Below, in pieces: positions 48,091-60,269 of a stretch of DNA of 64,000 nt (position 1 is its first letter; the number at the start of each line of letters is the position of its first letter). The notes under the pieces were generated by a model. It ran no database searches and was not told where the DNA came from. It worked only from the letters and a program-made list of their open reading frames with translations. This DNA comes from Agrocybe praecox (Eukaryota; Basidiomycota; Agaricomycetes; Agaricales; Agrocybaceae), in the NCBI GenBank assembly GCA_964017145.1, contig OZ024851.1, positions 1,674,001 through 1,738,000 of the forward strand, written 5' to 3'. The position numbers and the translations under genes were made by a program.

Positions 48091-48471
48091 GGACTATGAT
48101 ATATATATATATGCGCATGTACACCTGTTCGATTTTGGAATAGATGTTTATTAGATGCGCAAAACGATTTGAGCTCTAAGCTCTGAGCAACATTCTTTTT
48201 TTATGTGTCGCATTAACTTCACCGTGGGTAGTCTACCGACATAAATTTGTAATACTCAAATAAAAACCAACGGCTCAATGGTAAAATATCCTCTTATTTT
48301 TTGGCGGGTACATGGGCTCAATTCCTGGTTAAGCCACATCGTCGGACTGCGGAAATGATAGAATGAACTGCTCGCACTGGAGAAATAATTTATAAAATCG
48401 CGCAAAATCAAAATATCACTAGTTAAAATATAGTTTCTACTATGTAGCGGTTTCTATGATTTGTACGAGTT

Positions 48472-50965
48472 CTACGAGCCTGTGACTCGGTCCAGGTAAT
48501 TCTTCATCTCTTGACGTACAAGAGCTCCGCGCCTGGGAAATGACTTCATAACTCGTTCGAAAGGTTCCGCCATTTCCTTTTTACATTGTCGAACAAGTTG
48601 TTTGGAAAATCCAGCTCGAGGAAGGAAGAAGACTATATAGCCAAGAAGCAGAAATTTCGCTCTGCTGTCATCGCGTGAGGTGGTGTCGTTTGATGTCCAT
48701 TGGCCATTGTCAAAGGTCAGTGCGTCCAGCATTTTATCTTCGTCCGCGTACGAAACATGTAAATTCTGGTTGAAGCAATGTAAGGCTGCCTCTGCGTATG
48801 CAGATGGACCTATAGCGTGTCTGTCTGACTCTTCTGAGTGCTGTAGAAAGCGCCAAAAATACCGCAAATAGTGAACTTGTCCGTCGTTGAGTGTGAGGGA
48901 AAGTTTAAAGAGATAAAGGGTATCATAATGATCCTTTATGCCACTGTCTACTGACCATAACTCAATTTCTATGGGGTTGAATGTCCATCTAATGTCACAA
49001 GTGATTGGTATACACATGTCTTTCCCCAGGTGACATATGACACATAGAAACAGGCTCCACCTGTTGTCCTTGTAATAGTGTGGTAGCTGGTTCAGAAATA
49101 CCTGTTCCACATATTCTTGATGTTTTTTCTCTATTACAGCCCAGCGCTCATCCAGAGAGGCCTGCACAGAATATTAAGCATTTTAACATTAAATGAAGAT
49201 ATCTTCCTTACCATGCGTGCACAGAATGGAAGCCAGAACCAAAATACAAATTGTCGGAAGTCCATAGAAAGTGAATCCAGAATACCATCACGTCTGTGGA
49301 TTTCTATTTCCCTCAACATAGCATCCAAAAATGAAACCTCCTCAGCAATATTGATTAGAGAAGTTGAGCTCTGGCAATGTGGAAGTTCCCTTGTAATGAA
49401 GTTCTGAAAGACATCAACTTGATTGTGCCTGGGATCTGTGAGAATTTAGTTTGAGATGTTCAACAATTTCTGGTAAAACTCTTACCTTTGATGACATATC
49501 GAATTATATCTGCAATATGCTCTGATCTGTAGGCATCAATGTCAAGGAAATAGTCTCTGGACCTCATAGGGTCAAGAAAGAAGTCATGAAGTGAAGTGTG
49601 TAGAATTTTCACAACCTCCAAGTCCCTCCTAGACCGCATCCACGGAGAGTAATCCTTCTCAATAGAGACAATTGCCCCTAGATCACAGACCAAAATCTCG
49701 AGCTCCCCTGGTTCCAACGACATAAATGAAGATATGTCGAATCTATCGACATTATCAAGTATGTGATGTGAGATGATACTAAACATGTATAAAACACGCG
49801 CTCGGTCTGCGGCGGACTCCAGGATCATTCTATACAGTGCATCAAGTTGCGTAAAGGGCAAGTCGCCTTGAGCTGGTCGTAGATTATTCACAGCATCAAG
49901 CCGGTGATCGGGCCGATGCCTGGTGGATTGGCAATAGAGGAGTACCGTTGCTGCATAAATGAATTGCCCGGACGACTTTCTGACAATTTCTTTCCGAATT
50001 TTGTCGGATGGCCAAGAAGCAGAGATCAGGTGTTTAAATGGATGGTTCGTTTTTATTTCCTCAAACCCGTCTCTGAGAAATGTCCGAATGTCGTCATCGG
50101 GATGGAATGTGTCGTCAAGGTAAAGTCGTGAAAATAGCTCTGCCATTTTGTTGGATTTAAATGAGAGATTGATCTCATGCTCAGGGCGACTGGCGATGAG
50201 AAATAGAATGGGTAGTTCGAATGTTCGAATTGCGTCTGCTATCATGCGCAGAATCCTAGCCTGCAAAGCCCCGTTACCACATTCGTCGAGACCGTCTATG
50301 ACGATGACCCGCCAGTAACCCAAAGGTGATAAAATTCCTGAAGAGCAAACATATTGAAGGGGCTTCATGACTAGGTGGATAAACTGATCTTCCAATCCCT
50401 TCGTGAAAATCAAGGGGTCCGCCTCAATCGCGGAGAGTATCTTGCTTTGAGTAGCCGGGATTTTGTGATAGATCTGGTATGCAATGGTTGCTACGAACGC
50501 GCCTGGGTGGTTCCTTTTTCCATCGGATCTCCAGAAAATGAAACTCGCGAGAACGAGCGCGTTGAGAAGACACATTTCGATAAATGACTTTGTGATGGCT
50601 GATTTTCCTGCTCCTGCAGCGCCGGTCAGCCACATGATGTATTTGTCCTGAGTTTCCCTGTCGCGACGTTGAGCCCAGTTCATGATCTTCTTGAGAACGG
50701 CTTGACGGGTATTCGGATGGCATTTTGGGCGGTCGAACTCGGCATTGGAATCGTGCAAAGCGTTTGGCGCCGTAGCCTCCTTCAGGATGTCGAATGGCGC
50801 TACGGATAGTTAGATCCCTGTGAAAGCATGTACCTTGAATCTTTGATGCTCACATTTGCGTCCATCATTCGCCACATTTTGTTGGTTAAATGTACCGCCG
50901 GTCACGATAACGTTGTTGCCAGATATAATGGAATTATTGTTGATAACACGCCGTTTTTTGCCCAT
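48472..50965 (-). CDS. NACHT-domain STAND NTPase (NLR-like), copy C
   Basis: Exons 50854-50965, 49486-50799, 49212-49435 and 48472-49161 join to 779 residues. The head is MGKKRRVINNNSIISG then VIVTGGTFNQQN. The first donor seems to be shifted 15 bases downstream relative to A and B, because the GTGACGG donor has become GATGG. Walker A is LTGAAGAGKSAITKSF and Walker B VIVIDGLDECGN. A segment replacing the usual KVFSWML reads KDYSPWMRSRRDLEV, with a two-residue length change. The tail keeps SDRHAI, FLPRAGFSKQLV and DRVTGS. No stop interrupts the frame. It is the closest relative of copy B around the NTPase core. Confidence 0.85.
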
Positions 50966-51314
50966 CCCTACTGCGAACCCGAGATTCGAGAGAAAAGCAA
51001 CAAGTCGGATCATGGATGCTCACTGATGAGAGAAAGCAAACAGCAAGTCGCAGCAGCCGTCATTCAAACCCTCGAAATCGTATATATACATAGAAGCCAT
51101 GCATTGACCACGCGGCATATCTTCACTGGCCAAAGGGTCCCAAAGCTGTTCGTTGACATAGCCTTGATTATAAGGCGGTGTGCTGTATATTTGGGTACCC
51201 ATTACTTTCTGCTGCCATTTAATAATGGAGGAATACAGCCAGAGCATGAATACCATAGCCATGCGAATGTGTTACCTATAAGAAACTGCTGAGGTCATAG
51301 GAAAAAGCCGGCCC
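50966..51314. other. Upstream region of NACHT copy C
   Basis: Counterpart of 29465-29848. No gene. Confidence 0.55.
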
Positions 51315-54055
51315 CAGAGTCGGTGTTGATAAATTTAGAACCCAAAGCTCTGCCAGGAGACGGCACGATATCGGCTGTGCTTTACCTTCTCGTTCACGCA
51401 TCACTTTTGCTTTTCAATTCTTTCTCATCAATCTAGCTATGCACATATGTACTCTTTGAGGCGGATCCATATCTCGCCATACTGGTGTTCAATTTATACA
51501 CACTTTCAAGATTCTCCACGCTCTTAGTGACCGACAAGTACTATAATGTGAGTTAGTGTTTGCCGTTTTCGTTCCACATCCTTTACTGCCTTTCCTCTTT
51601 TTCCACCGTTCTCCTTTGTTACTTCAAGAAATTCGCTTGACAATCTCCACTTAAACAGGTCATCTGGTCCCACATCGGCCTTTCGAACGTCAGCTACACA
51701 CTCTCCAAAGTGACGAACCCCGATGCTCCGTCCGCATGGCTATGATCGACCTAGCTACTTTTTTAGCACAACGAAATGCTACGATTGACATCAATAGGCG
51801 CGAAGACGGAAACAATTACGAAAATTTCTGCGGGTGGTTGGGGTTGGGCAGTGTTTTGGGTTGGGCGTTTAATTGGGTTACGTGAGCAAAGGAGGTTAAG
51901 GAGGACCACCCTCACACTATAGAAGTCTCCAGTCATATCATTCGCATTCACGAAGATATAGACGACCTCCCCTCCGTCCTCGTTTAACCTTCCTCTTCGT
52001 TGGGATCCGCGACCCACCCTCGACAATCTCGTTACTTCCACCGCTCAGTGACCCTCAGGCTACTACGTGCTGCACATTAAGTACAGACGCTTACGCTGAT
52101 GTTGGTATATCAACTTGGATGATACCCTCGCGTTTCTCTTCGTGCTTGCCTCTTGGCAATCACTACTGCCCGACGATTGATATCACGAACGGGGGCGCAT
52201 TTGTCGTCGTCATCTTCATCCTCGTCTCCATACGTCAATAATCCACCCCGATGGAAGAAAAATACCTATATAAATCATCTTCATCTCTGCCATCCTTTTT
52301 CTTATGTAGCTCATCGTAATGAGCCGCTATTCACATTGGCACGACGCTCTCGATTAGTCCTTATCGTCCTTCGCGAGTCTCAGGCCTGCGCCATTTTTTG
52401 GTGCAACAAATGTGTTTTTCTTCGTCGCCCCGCTGTTGAAACCCGCCAAGGGAGGGGAACCATGTGGAAGTTCATCATACTGGACATGCGATTGCGGGAT
52501 GGGCGGTGTTTGCGCTTGGGACGGTTCATCGAGTCCTTTGGGCCAAGGCTGGCCCGAGGGTTGGAGGTTATGCGTTGAGGGCAACCGGTTGAGGATATGG
52601 GTATTTGGAAATTAGGTCCACCCTTCACCAGCACCGGCCAACATCCATCCATCCATCTGTCATCATCTTTTGAAAGAATGATACCACCTTTCTTTCTTTC
52701 TTTTTCACGACGAGACGTATGCGCCCTTGTTTGTGGTTCTAATATCCCATTGTCCTCCTCGTCATCGTTGGCATCTACTACCTGCCTTCGATTCTCTATC
52801 TCATCTTCTGTCGCCGTCGCAGTTGTCACTACCCAATACCTCCTCTCTCTACTCTTACTCTCGTGTCCGCTTAGCCCGCTGCTTCCTCTCCTGGCCTGGC
52901 CTGTCTTTGTTGGCCACTACCGTCATTACCTTTGACCGTCGCAAGCAAGACCACCGCTGTCACTATCACTACCACCTCCATGAACACGAATTCCACGGAC
53001 GCTCGGCCCTCCTTGCTTCGAAACGAACGTTGACACCACACACTAAAAAAGTATTGATATTATTATCTTTATTCTTTGCCCATTTTTACGCTGGTTTGCC
53101 TCCTGCTATATACGAATAGGATAAAAGCGATCTTCAAGCTCGCTGTATATGTATGTACTAGAAGTGTATTTATTTATATATATTCTTTCTTCTCTTCCAT
53201 CTCTCCATCCCTTCCTTTATTTTCGCTTGTCTCTTCTCCCTTCTGGCACCAGCGAATCATATACGTATGCGTATCATCGCGACGAATTCGCCCCATCACC
53301 ATCCTCCGCTGAGCACGAGCACATTCTACGTGCGTACCGAGGACGTACACCATTGGGCTCTGGGATGATACAAATGATCGATCTCGTTCGTTATTTGAAC
53401 ACTTATACGACCTCATTCCATTTCACCTTCTTGCATTTCCTACTCTCTGTCGGGATCCACGACTCGCCATCCCCACTGTCATCACTTTGCGTTCCTTGTT
53501 CTCCAATTTCCTCCGCGACCCTCACGCCTCCGGACTCACGTTTAACACGCGGACGTCGGTATATCATTTTTAATGACACCTTTATGTTCCTCTTGCAGGC
53601 ACCACTCACTTTTGCCTACCTCTCGTCAATACCACTATCGCCATCAACATCAACGGGAACCACTATCACGAACGGCCATCCTGGCTTCAAAGATATAACT
53701 ATCTTTATTCGCAGTTCTTCCTCCCCCTCTTCTTTCTATCTCTCTTTTCCCATCTGGAATCCCCACCATTCTCCTCGAGACGTCTCTGGACCTGCTCTAT
53801 TAAAATGTCACATTCCCATTCCCCTCGAATCCATCCTTTTATTCCTTCTCATACCCATATCCCCCCCTCTCATTGCCACTTTCTCATCTCATTGTCACTT
53901 CACACTTCCTCCGTCAATCTCATTGTAGTGTTCCGCTCACACAAGTTTCAACGTCGACCACGAACCGCTCCAGGCTCTCCAAACCTGTGCTCACGTCGGT
54001 ATAATGCTCCCGCCTCTCCCTTATCGTCACTCGCGATTCGCGTCTGCGGCAAGCT
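51315..54055 (+). repeat. Module S, copy 3, fused to an R-type end
   Basis: Follows the S order (HIGLSNVSYTL near 51675, GGVCAWDGSSSPLG near 52505, the TTGCAG acceptor near 53595). From about 53910 it then switches to R-type sequence (TTCCGCTCACACAAGTTTCA, then CTTATCGTCACTCGCGATTC). The switch shows recombination between the two module types. Confidence 0.6.
51744..51794 (+). repeat. 51-bp Spc25 exon-1 fragment inserted in module S
   Basis: Encodes IDLATFLAQRNATIDI, matching exon 1 of the Spc25-like copies (24658 onward), while the flanks on both sides are module S (CGCATGGCTAT before, TAGGCGCGAAGACG after). In S copy 2 this place holds unrelated module sequence. A short templated insertion. 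Confidence 0.8.
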
Positions 54056-54273
54056 CCAAAATCCATCATTTGCCGGATAATGTTAATGCAGTTATAGTGA
54101 TAACGTCGTCTCCTGCCCTCCCTTCTATGCCTATCCTCGTGAATACTCTCAATGATAACCAGGACATATATGCCTTCATTCGTGAGGTACGCGCAGCGTA
54201 CGAACACTTGGTGAGACAATATTCTCTTGTTGCCTGGGCAAATCAGCTCATTCTTGCCTGCCTGTCGTCATAA
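54056..54273 (+). pseudogene. Spc25-like C-terminal domain fragment
   Basis: Reads VNAVIVITSSPALPSMPILV, then NTLNDNQDIYAFIREVRAAYEHLV, then a GTGAGACA donor-like site. This is the end of the globular domain in fungal Spc25 (a conserved Pro-x-Leu-Pro-x-Leu-Pro-like turn, a helix with D-x-YAFI and a basic RxAF/Y end). It is preceded by R-type module DNA, with no coiled-coil part attached. The coiled-coil halves are the fragments at 24634, 37040, 45742 and 59631, so the gene seems split by the array. Confidence 0.6.
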
Positions 54274-54377
54274 CAGGTTACGGCTTCACACTTTGGATTG
54301 ATGTTTGTATATTGATTGTACCATACTATGCTGGGAATGAGAACTGATAGGTTGCACGCATTAGAATCGTATTTATC

Positions 54378-55720
54378 TTAATTTCCGGCATAGTCTCTCC
54401 CACCCCGAAGGGCAGGAGGACTGGGTAGTGTGACGGGTGCCGGGCCCGCCGCAGAAGAGAGGAAACAAGAGGAAACAAGATGAGGATAGTACCCACCGAA
54501 TGATACTCGTTTATGGTAAAGAAGAGCCACTGTGGGAATTCGAGATGCCATATGCTCACGCGCTTGGGTGAGAATTACATGACCCTTATAAGACTCAACG
54601 TCAACACGACAGAAAAGAAAAGACCGTCGAATACTCACTTTAAACAGTACAGAAATCCTCGGTGACGTAGGCGAAATGTTCGAAAAACATCTAGTTCTAG
54701 TTCTAGTGTAGTCAGTCGCACAGCACCAAGGGTGAGTGAATAAAAGCTCACCGATGTGTTCGCCGGACATCCAAAAATCAATTTCAAATTTGTGAGGTCC
54801 CGAAAATATATCTGTTTCAAGTAGTCAGTCGAAACAAAGGAAAACATAGCAAATAGAAACATACTGAGGCGTCAATTCCAATGGCCGGACGTCCAGAAAT
54901 AATACTGGCATCAGAATCAGTTCATCTAATTAGAAGAGAACCGAATGAGGACATGAATAATACAAAAGCGAGTAGAAGCATACTCACCGAGGCGTTTGTC
55001 GGACGGCCGAAAATCGAACCAGAATTCGCTGCACTCCTGAGCACGAAACAAATTAGACTGACAGGACAAAATCTGAGCATAAACAACTCACCAGAGTGTT
55101 CACGGGACGTCCAAAAATCGAGTCAGAATTTGCGTTCGACACCAAGGCAGCTAATCGCAAATTGAATGAGCCGAGGTTATGAATTTGAATGAGAAAAACT
55201 CACCAAAGCATTCGCAGGACGTCCAAAAATCAATTCAGAACTTACGCGTACGTCCGACATCAGGCATCTAATCAGAAAGCACTGAATGAGCACAAGGGAT
55301 ACACAACTGAACACAAAAAAACCTCACCAAAGTGTTCGCCGGAAGTCCAAAAATCGAATTAGAATTTGACTCCCGTTAATGTGCTGTAAGGATATGTGTC
55401 AATGACGGAAAAGAAACAGAAACACAATACTCACATTATGAGGTGAGTCTCCTTGTACGTGGCTTTGCGCTCCGCGGGCAAATCCTCGAAAAAAACATCC
55501 TCGAAGGGCTATTCTCCGTGTCAGTTTTGACTGGAACACTAATGGGAGCAATTAACTACCTTACAATGGCCTGGGGATGACATCGATGGCACGACATAGG
55601 TGCATAGTCATGGCAAGGAATGAAAAGAATGCCACAAACATGCCATCGGGGTTCAAACGTTCATTCTCGTCGAGACACGGAACTTGCCGAACACTCAAAA
55701 GTCCGCTTACGGTTTAGCGC
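54378..55720 (-). CDS. Unrecognised multi-exon gene with six tandem exon-intron modules
   Basis: Reading leftward, coding texture begins with SGLLSVRQVPCLDENERLNP, then DGMFVAFFSFLAM and LCRAIDVIPRPL (to about 55561). After an intron come PFEDVFFEDLPAERKATYKE and THLIM (to about 55435). Next are six modules with donors after 55328, 55204, 55092, 54988, 54865 and 54752 (spacings 124, 112, 104, 123, 113). Each has a short exon encoding a variant of NSxSIFGRPANTL followed by GTGAGT or GTATGT. The last exon reads ESYKGHVILTQAREHMASRI, PTVALLYHKRVSFGGYYP, ending RGGRDYAGN at 54378. Phases between the module exons do not all agree, so some may be alternative or decayed. I do not recognise the family. 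Confidence 0.5.
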
Positions 55721-56783
55721 CTTCCCGAAATCTCCCAGCACATTCAACTCCATTCCATTTTTGCACACCTACGTGTTTGCGCCTTTGGTTCGCGTAAGCA
55801 AGATATCCCTTTTTTCTTCTTCTTCTCACATGCCTCGTTCGTGACTCGTATCCCATTCGCAATGCATCAAATGTATGTGTTTCTTTGACCGAAACATATT
55901 TCGCGCCCACCCTCTTCTTTGAACTCCGCAGAAAGTAGTTCAGCACGTCTACGAAGGTCAAACGTACGCATACCCCTCATATACTGAGTACTCACACTCA
56001 TAAGCACTAAAATTTAAAAGCTCAATAGGTCCTTGAATTTTTAGGTATACTCATCACTCCGAGCCCCTGAGTAGGTTTCACGCATTCGAGTCTGTGCTAA
56101 ATATACTAACACACATGCGATTAGCTTCTATACGCTAATACAACATCGACTATAGCTTCAGGTACGTTATTTTCGAACCATTTCTTTGTTTCCATACTTA
56201 CCTAGTCGTTAGAACAGCCTTCAAGAACTAAATCATCACTTCATCACTTCAACGTCGAGTAGGTAGGCCATGCTATATTGACATGTCTACATCGAAACTA
56301 ACTTGTTTATAGCTAATTTCGAGACATGAACCATTACAGCACGTCTCTAAAACATCACATACATGTTCAAATCAACATAGGGTTACACTTTCGACATCGC
56401 TCGAGCGAAAGGTAACGTTATGTGCTTAACATATGTACTAATTTTCGTGTCTAAACCGTTTCGTCAGGTACACGTTTTTGTGTTTCCTGATTCATTCAGC
56501 AGTTTGTTCACTTCCAATTCCAGCGATATGATTGGATTACGTTCTCTGAACGTCATACAATCGACTGACTAGGTATGTAAATTTTGTTCTGACGCAATCT
56601 CATCGGCTGATAGTCGTGATTGAAACTTAGGAACATCATTCCTTTAGCGAGCAACGCATACACGCCGCACCGAGGCTCCGTCAAATGGAACTATCACAGT
56701 CAAGATGTCCTAACGGCACTCACCGTAAACGTACATCATCGTAGGTCACCGGTAAACCCATGTATGACATGCAGCTACGTGGG
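55721..56783. other. Intergenic, unique sequence between units 3 and 4
   Basis: A minus-strand frame at 55707-55961 may hold an upstream exon of the preceding gene, but its content is basic low-complexity (RRRRKK). From 55960 to 56783 there is no coding signal. Unit 4 starts at GCAAGAAATACCCC. Confidence 0.45.
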
Positions 56784-56865
56784 GCAAGAAATACCCCGGC
56801 TTAAGTACACTATCATCCAGTCACGGACTCTGAGCGGGAAACGCACCTCTTTCTCTGGAACCTTT

Positions 56866-58094
56866 ATGCCAACTTTAGTGCACCTCATCTATATCCATGG
56901 TTTTCAAGGCGAGTAGTCAACACAGTTCGCTCAGAGTGTTTCTATTGACAAAGTCGACGCTGCAGGGAATGATACGACATTCCAGGTGAGAATAAGAGAG
57001 AAAGAAACATCCATGACTAAGTGATCAATGATAATGATGACTTTCTTCCCGCTACCGCCATCAGTCATTTCCCAAACACCTGCAAGAACGTTTAGAATCC
57101 ATTATACCCGCAAACCTTGACATAAAGATCCAGAGCAGCTTATACCCTACGTACAAGAGCGTAAAACCCATATCTCACGCGACAAAGAACTTTTTAGAAT
57201 GGTGAGTTATCAGGGTGCGGGGAATCACTGCGATGAGCTGACGATAATCCTGTCGGATAGGTTATATACTCAACCCCCAGGACCTGTTATACTTATGGGT
57301 CACTCCATGGGTGGTTTACTTGCAGCGGATGCAGCAACCGATCCGTCAAATAATCCAGGAGGAAGACCGAAGCGTATCGTTGGCGTTGTAGCCCTCGACA
57401 CTCCGTTTCTCGGCATGCATCCCCACGTAGTTGTCAGTGGGATTGCATCTTTGCTGCCCAAGGAAAGCGAGAAGGAGAAGAAAGGAAAATCAGAGGGATC
57501 TATGAACCAGCATCCCGGTGTCAACGTTGTTGATCAAAGGGTCACTGACGATTGGGAAGCATTCAAGAAGCAAACCAATAGTGAGTGAAATATTTTCTTA
57601 GCATTAATATGTTCCAACATCTTTCAGTACACGCTAGAAATTCCCCATATTCCTCTGAAACGTCCAATCTCGGCTTCGTGTCTCAAATTCGTTCCCGCCC
57701 CTCATCCCCCTCCGTCATGGATCGTGCCATGGCCTACATCCCCGCCGATGATCCAGTGGTCAAATGGCTGCGCAAACACGCTGATGACCTCTTTTCTGTC
57801 GGGAACCGCTGGATAACAGAGAAGTTCCAATTCGGATCGTGTATGTTCGACCATGGGGACCTGAAGCGTCGATATAGCCTGCTTGTGGGCTGGGGAATTG
57901 GTGGGGGGCTGTGGGTCAATTACTGGACCACAACTGTGCCAACAATTGAACAACGAATCCTAGCTGGCTCCAGCGACCACACCGCTGTGGGGCCTTCTTC
58001 TGCCGAAGACTTGCGCACAATGGATGCATCACCAAAGACTCCTCCTGACAGAAACGAGCGCGATACTCAGCTCAAGAAACCACCACTCATTTGA
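56866..58094 (+). pseudogene. Hydrolase copy D, 3'-truncated by deletion
   Basis: All five exon starts of the reference gene are kept, including the GC-type first donor and GHSMGG. After KTPPDRN (58054) the frame runs into the upstream flank of the secreted-protein gene and stops at 58092-58094. The Lys/Glu linker and the catalytic-histidine block (GAHTGLF) are lost, so activity is not expected. The exons that remain carry only substitutions. Confidence 0.85.
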
Positions 58095-58095
58095 C

Positions 58096-58810
58096 ATGAT
58101 GCGGTCGTTTCTTTTTATCTTGACATCTCTCGCGCTGTTTTCTATCATGTTCGCTCTCGCGATTCCACCCACATTCGCTTATCGTCGGCATCCGAGCTCT
58201 CATTGGTCTCAACCCAGTCATATTTCGTCGCGTTCAGTACATATCACTCAATTTTCACCATCGATGCATACATCCGATGCCTTTGCAGTCAAGCTAAAGC
58301 ATGAGGTGTTGTCGAACAGAAGACGGCTAGAAAATCTTCTGAGAGAGGGTTGGGAATATATTTCTCCGCCTAATAGACCTCAACGGTACGTTTCTCCACC
58401 CCTGCCAATCGTTGTTATTTAACTGAAGCATCACCTAAGTGACGATATATTTTACTTAAGATCAATAGAAGATACAGTCTATATGTTCTCTCGAGATCTT
58501 TTGCGGGATCAAGTAGACGACGATGAGCTGGAGGACACACGTAGAAAGCAAAAAAAACGTAAGTCACAAAATTTGCTTCTAGAATCTATCAAAACGACGC
58601 GCCGTGAAGTAGGGATATAGATGAAATATTGACCTTCGTAGAAACTAAGTTGGCTGGCCTCCAACCGAGGTACGCATGGATCTCATTTAGCGTATACATA
58701 TACACGCTGATTATACTTTTTTGAAAACGTAGTGAACGAAATGCGATTGCCAACAATCTGGAAAACTTCTGGAGACAAACGACGAGCTCTGTAGGATCAA
58801 ATACAGAAAA
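58096..58810 (+). pseudogene. Secreted-protein copy D, frameshifted in exon 2
   Basis: The signal peptide and exon 1 are intact (LALFSIMFALA, VKLKHEVLSNRRRL). Exon 2 ends RRKQKK one base out of phase relative to the intact gene. The normal third exon is then read as far as GGATATAG and stops at once. The original promoter was replaced by hydrolase sequence at the 58055-58060 junction. Confidence 0.7.
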
Positions 58811-59630
58811 TACACGGTCGACAGTAGAATAGTTTCCTTACAATTTATGCATGCAAATATTCATTTTTTGTACCTTGGATGCATTTTACCGTCAAGTTGA
58901 AATATCTCGTACATCCCTCCTCAACAATGCACAATCAAAGGAAGGGACTATGGTACCGCCTTTGTCTCAGACGGCGAAGCAACACGAAAAGGGCTAGACG
59001 TCATGCATTCATGAGCAATACTTTTGCGGCAATGTGAAATTATTATGTGATTCCAGAACAGACGGAAAGCAGACAGTCCCAGAACTCGAGGATCTATATA
59101 ACAGTATTCAAGATGTCCTCTGAGTGTGTAAACAACTTCTTGGTCTCAAAGGGCGCACTGCAACGTTAGTTCTGGAGGCATCCCTGCGATGAATTGTACC
59201 GTAGTTCGAGCCAGGAGGAGGAACCAAGCCATCCTCAATGAGGCGGCCGAAATCGTAAAAGTGGTCGTGGCAGTAGACTGACTCCATAATTATCAGGTGG
59301 GTCATCTCTTTTCTGGGACTTTAAACACTTGTGAGTCGTGACATCCGAGATCAATTGATTGTTTAGCCTTAGTGTTCTAGAGTCGTATATTACCATTGCG
59401 TATTTATTTTTCCCTTTTTCTCTTTAAATGAGTCCAAGTTGAAGCGGCACTGTTTGCGGGCAACGCCACACATCGTAATGAAGCTTACCCCATTGCCCAA
59501 TGCTGAATTCAGCTATCACGTGTGCTGTGTTTAAAAACATTCTTATGGAAGTGGCTAAAAATAGGCATCCCGCGACAACCTGACAGGCGCGTTCACAAAG
59601 GTTCGTTCTTCACCACCACCACCGTTATCT
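58811..59630. other. Intergenic, unit 4 counterpart of 23826-24633
   Basis: Same minus-strand relic (RLIEDGLVPPPGSN). No gene. Confidence 0.4.
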
Positions 59631-60269
59631 ATGGCCCCTACTTATCGGACACCTCAGATCAACCTTACTGCTCTTTTAGCACAACAAAATGCTACAATCG
59701 ACAATAAAGTCCACACTTACGAAAATTCGACTCGCAATTTCCTCAAAGCCTTGACAAGCTACAAGAACAGGGCTATCGCTGCCATCTCGGAACGTCGAAA
59801 ACACCAGGCAGAGGAGAAGGAGAGAGCTTTAGAACGGATGCAGGTTGTTGAGGCGGAGACGAATCGATACAAATTGAAAGAGATTGAACTCGTTACGCGT
59901 ATGTTAGGTTACTTATAATCCCCTGCCTCTCATCGAGCCTTTTGATTTAGAGCTGGAACGAGAGCAAGGAGAGAGGAAGGCGGCAGAGATAGAGGTTGCT
60001 GCATTCAAACATCAGCATACATCACTTAGGGATAAGGTCGCTTCCGTGGAGGCCGATATCGAACAGTACCGGGCTTTGAGAGAGAATCTGTGGCGAGGTA
60101 TGTCAGAGGATAATGCCTTTGGGAAACCATTGCTGACAATCGTTACATAGAGAAGATCAAGGAGAGGACGACACCAAGCTCATTCAGCTCGCAGATCTCT
60201 GCGGAAGCAAAGCGATGTGAAGATCGCCTGGCCTGTGCTATTGAAGCAGCTTATCGGAAACCTCAATGA
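59631..60269 (+). CDS. SPC25: Spc25-like protein lacking the C-terminal domain (best-kept copy)
   Basis: Exons 59631-59898, 59951-60097 and 60151-60269 join to 177 residues. It begins MAPTYRTPQINLTALLAQQN, then YENSTRNFLKALTSYKNRAI. A long coiled coil follows (ISERRKHQAEEKERALERMQ, LEREQGERKAAEIEVAAFK, SLRDKVASVEADIEQYRALR), then EKIKERTTPSSFSS and EDRLACAIEAAYRKPQ. This matches the coiled-coil half of Spc25, which with Spc24 forms the inner end of the Ndc80 kinetochore complex. The globular half that binds the inner kinetochore is missing because module R follows, so it is truncated even though open. A full gene is expected elsewhere in the genome. The assignment is by family texture. Confidence 0.55.

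Larger units (their letters stand above)
45520..54055. repeat. Segmental duplication, macro-unit 3 (short form)
   Basis: Begins with the equivalent of about 24405, upstream of the Spc25-like start. Hydrolase, prenyltransferase and secreted-protein genes are absent. It continues through R, NACHT and S to about 54055. Confidence 0.8.

Noticed and set aside
53149..53928. Plus-strand frame of 259 codons
   Set aside because: Runs across module S with low-complexity Ser/Pro/Thr; equivalents in the other S copies are broken at different places, so it is chance openness in repeated DNA.
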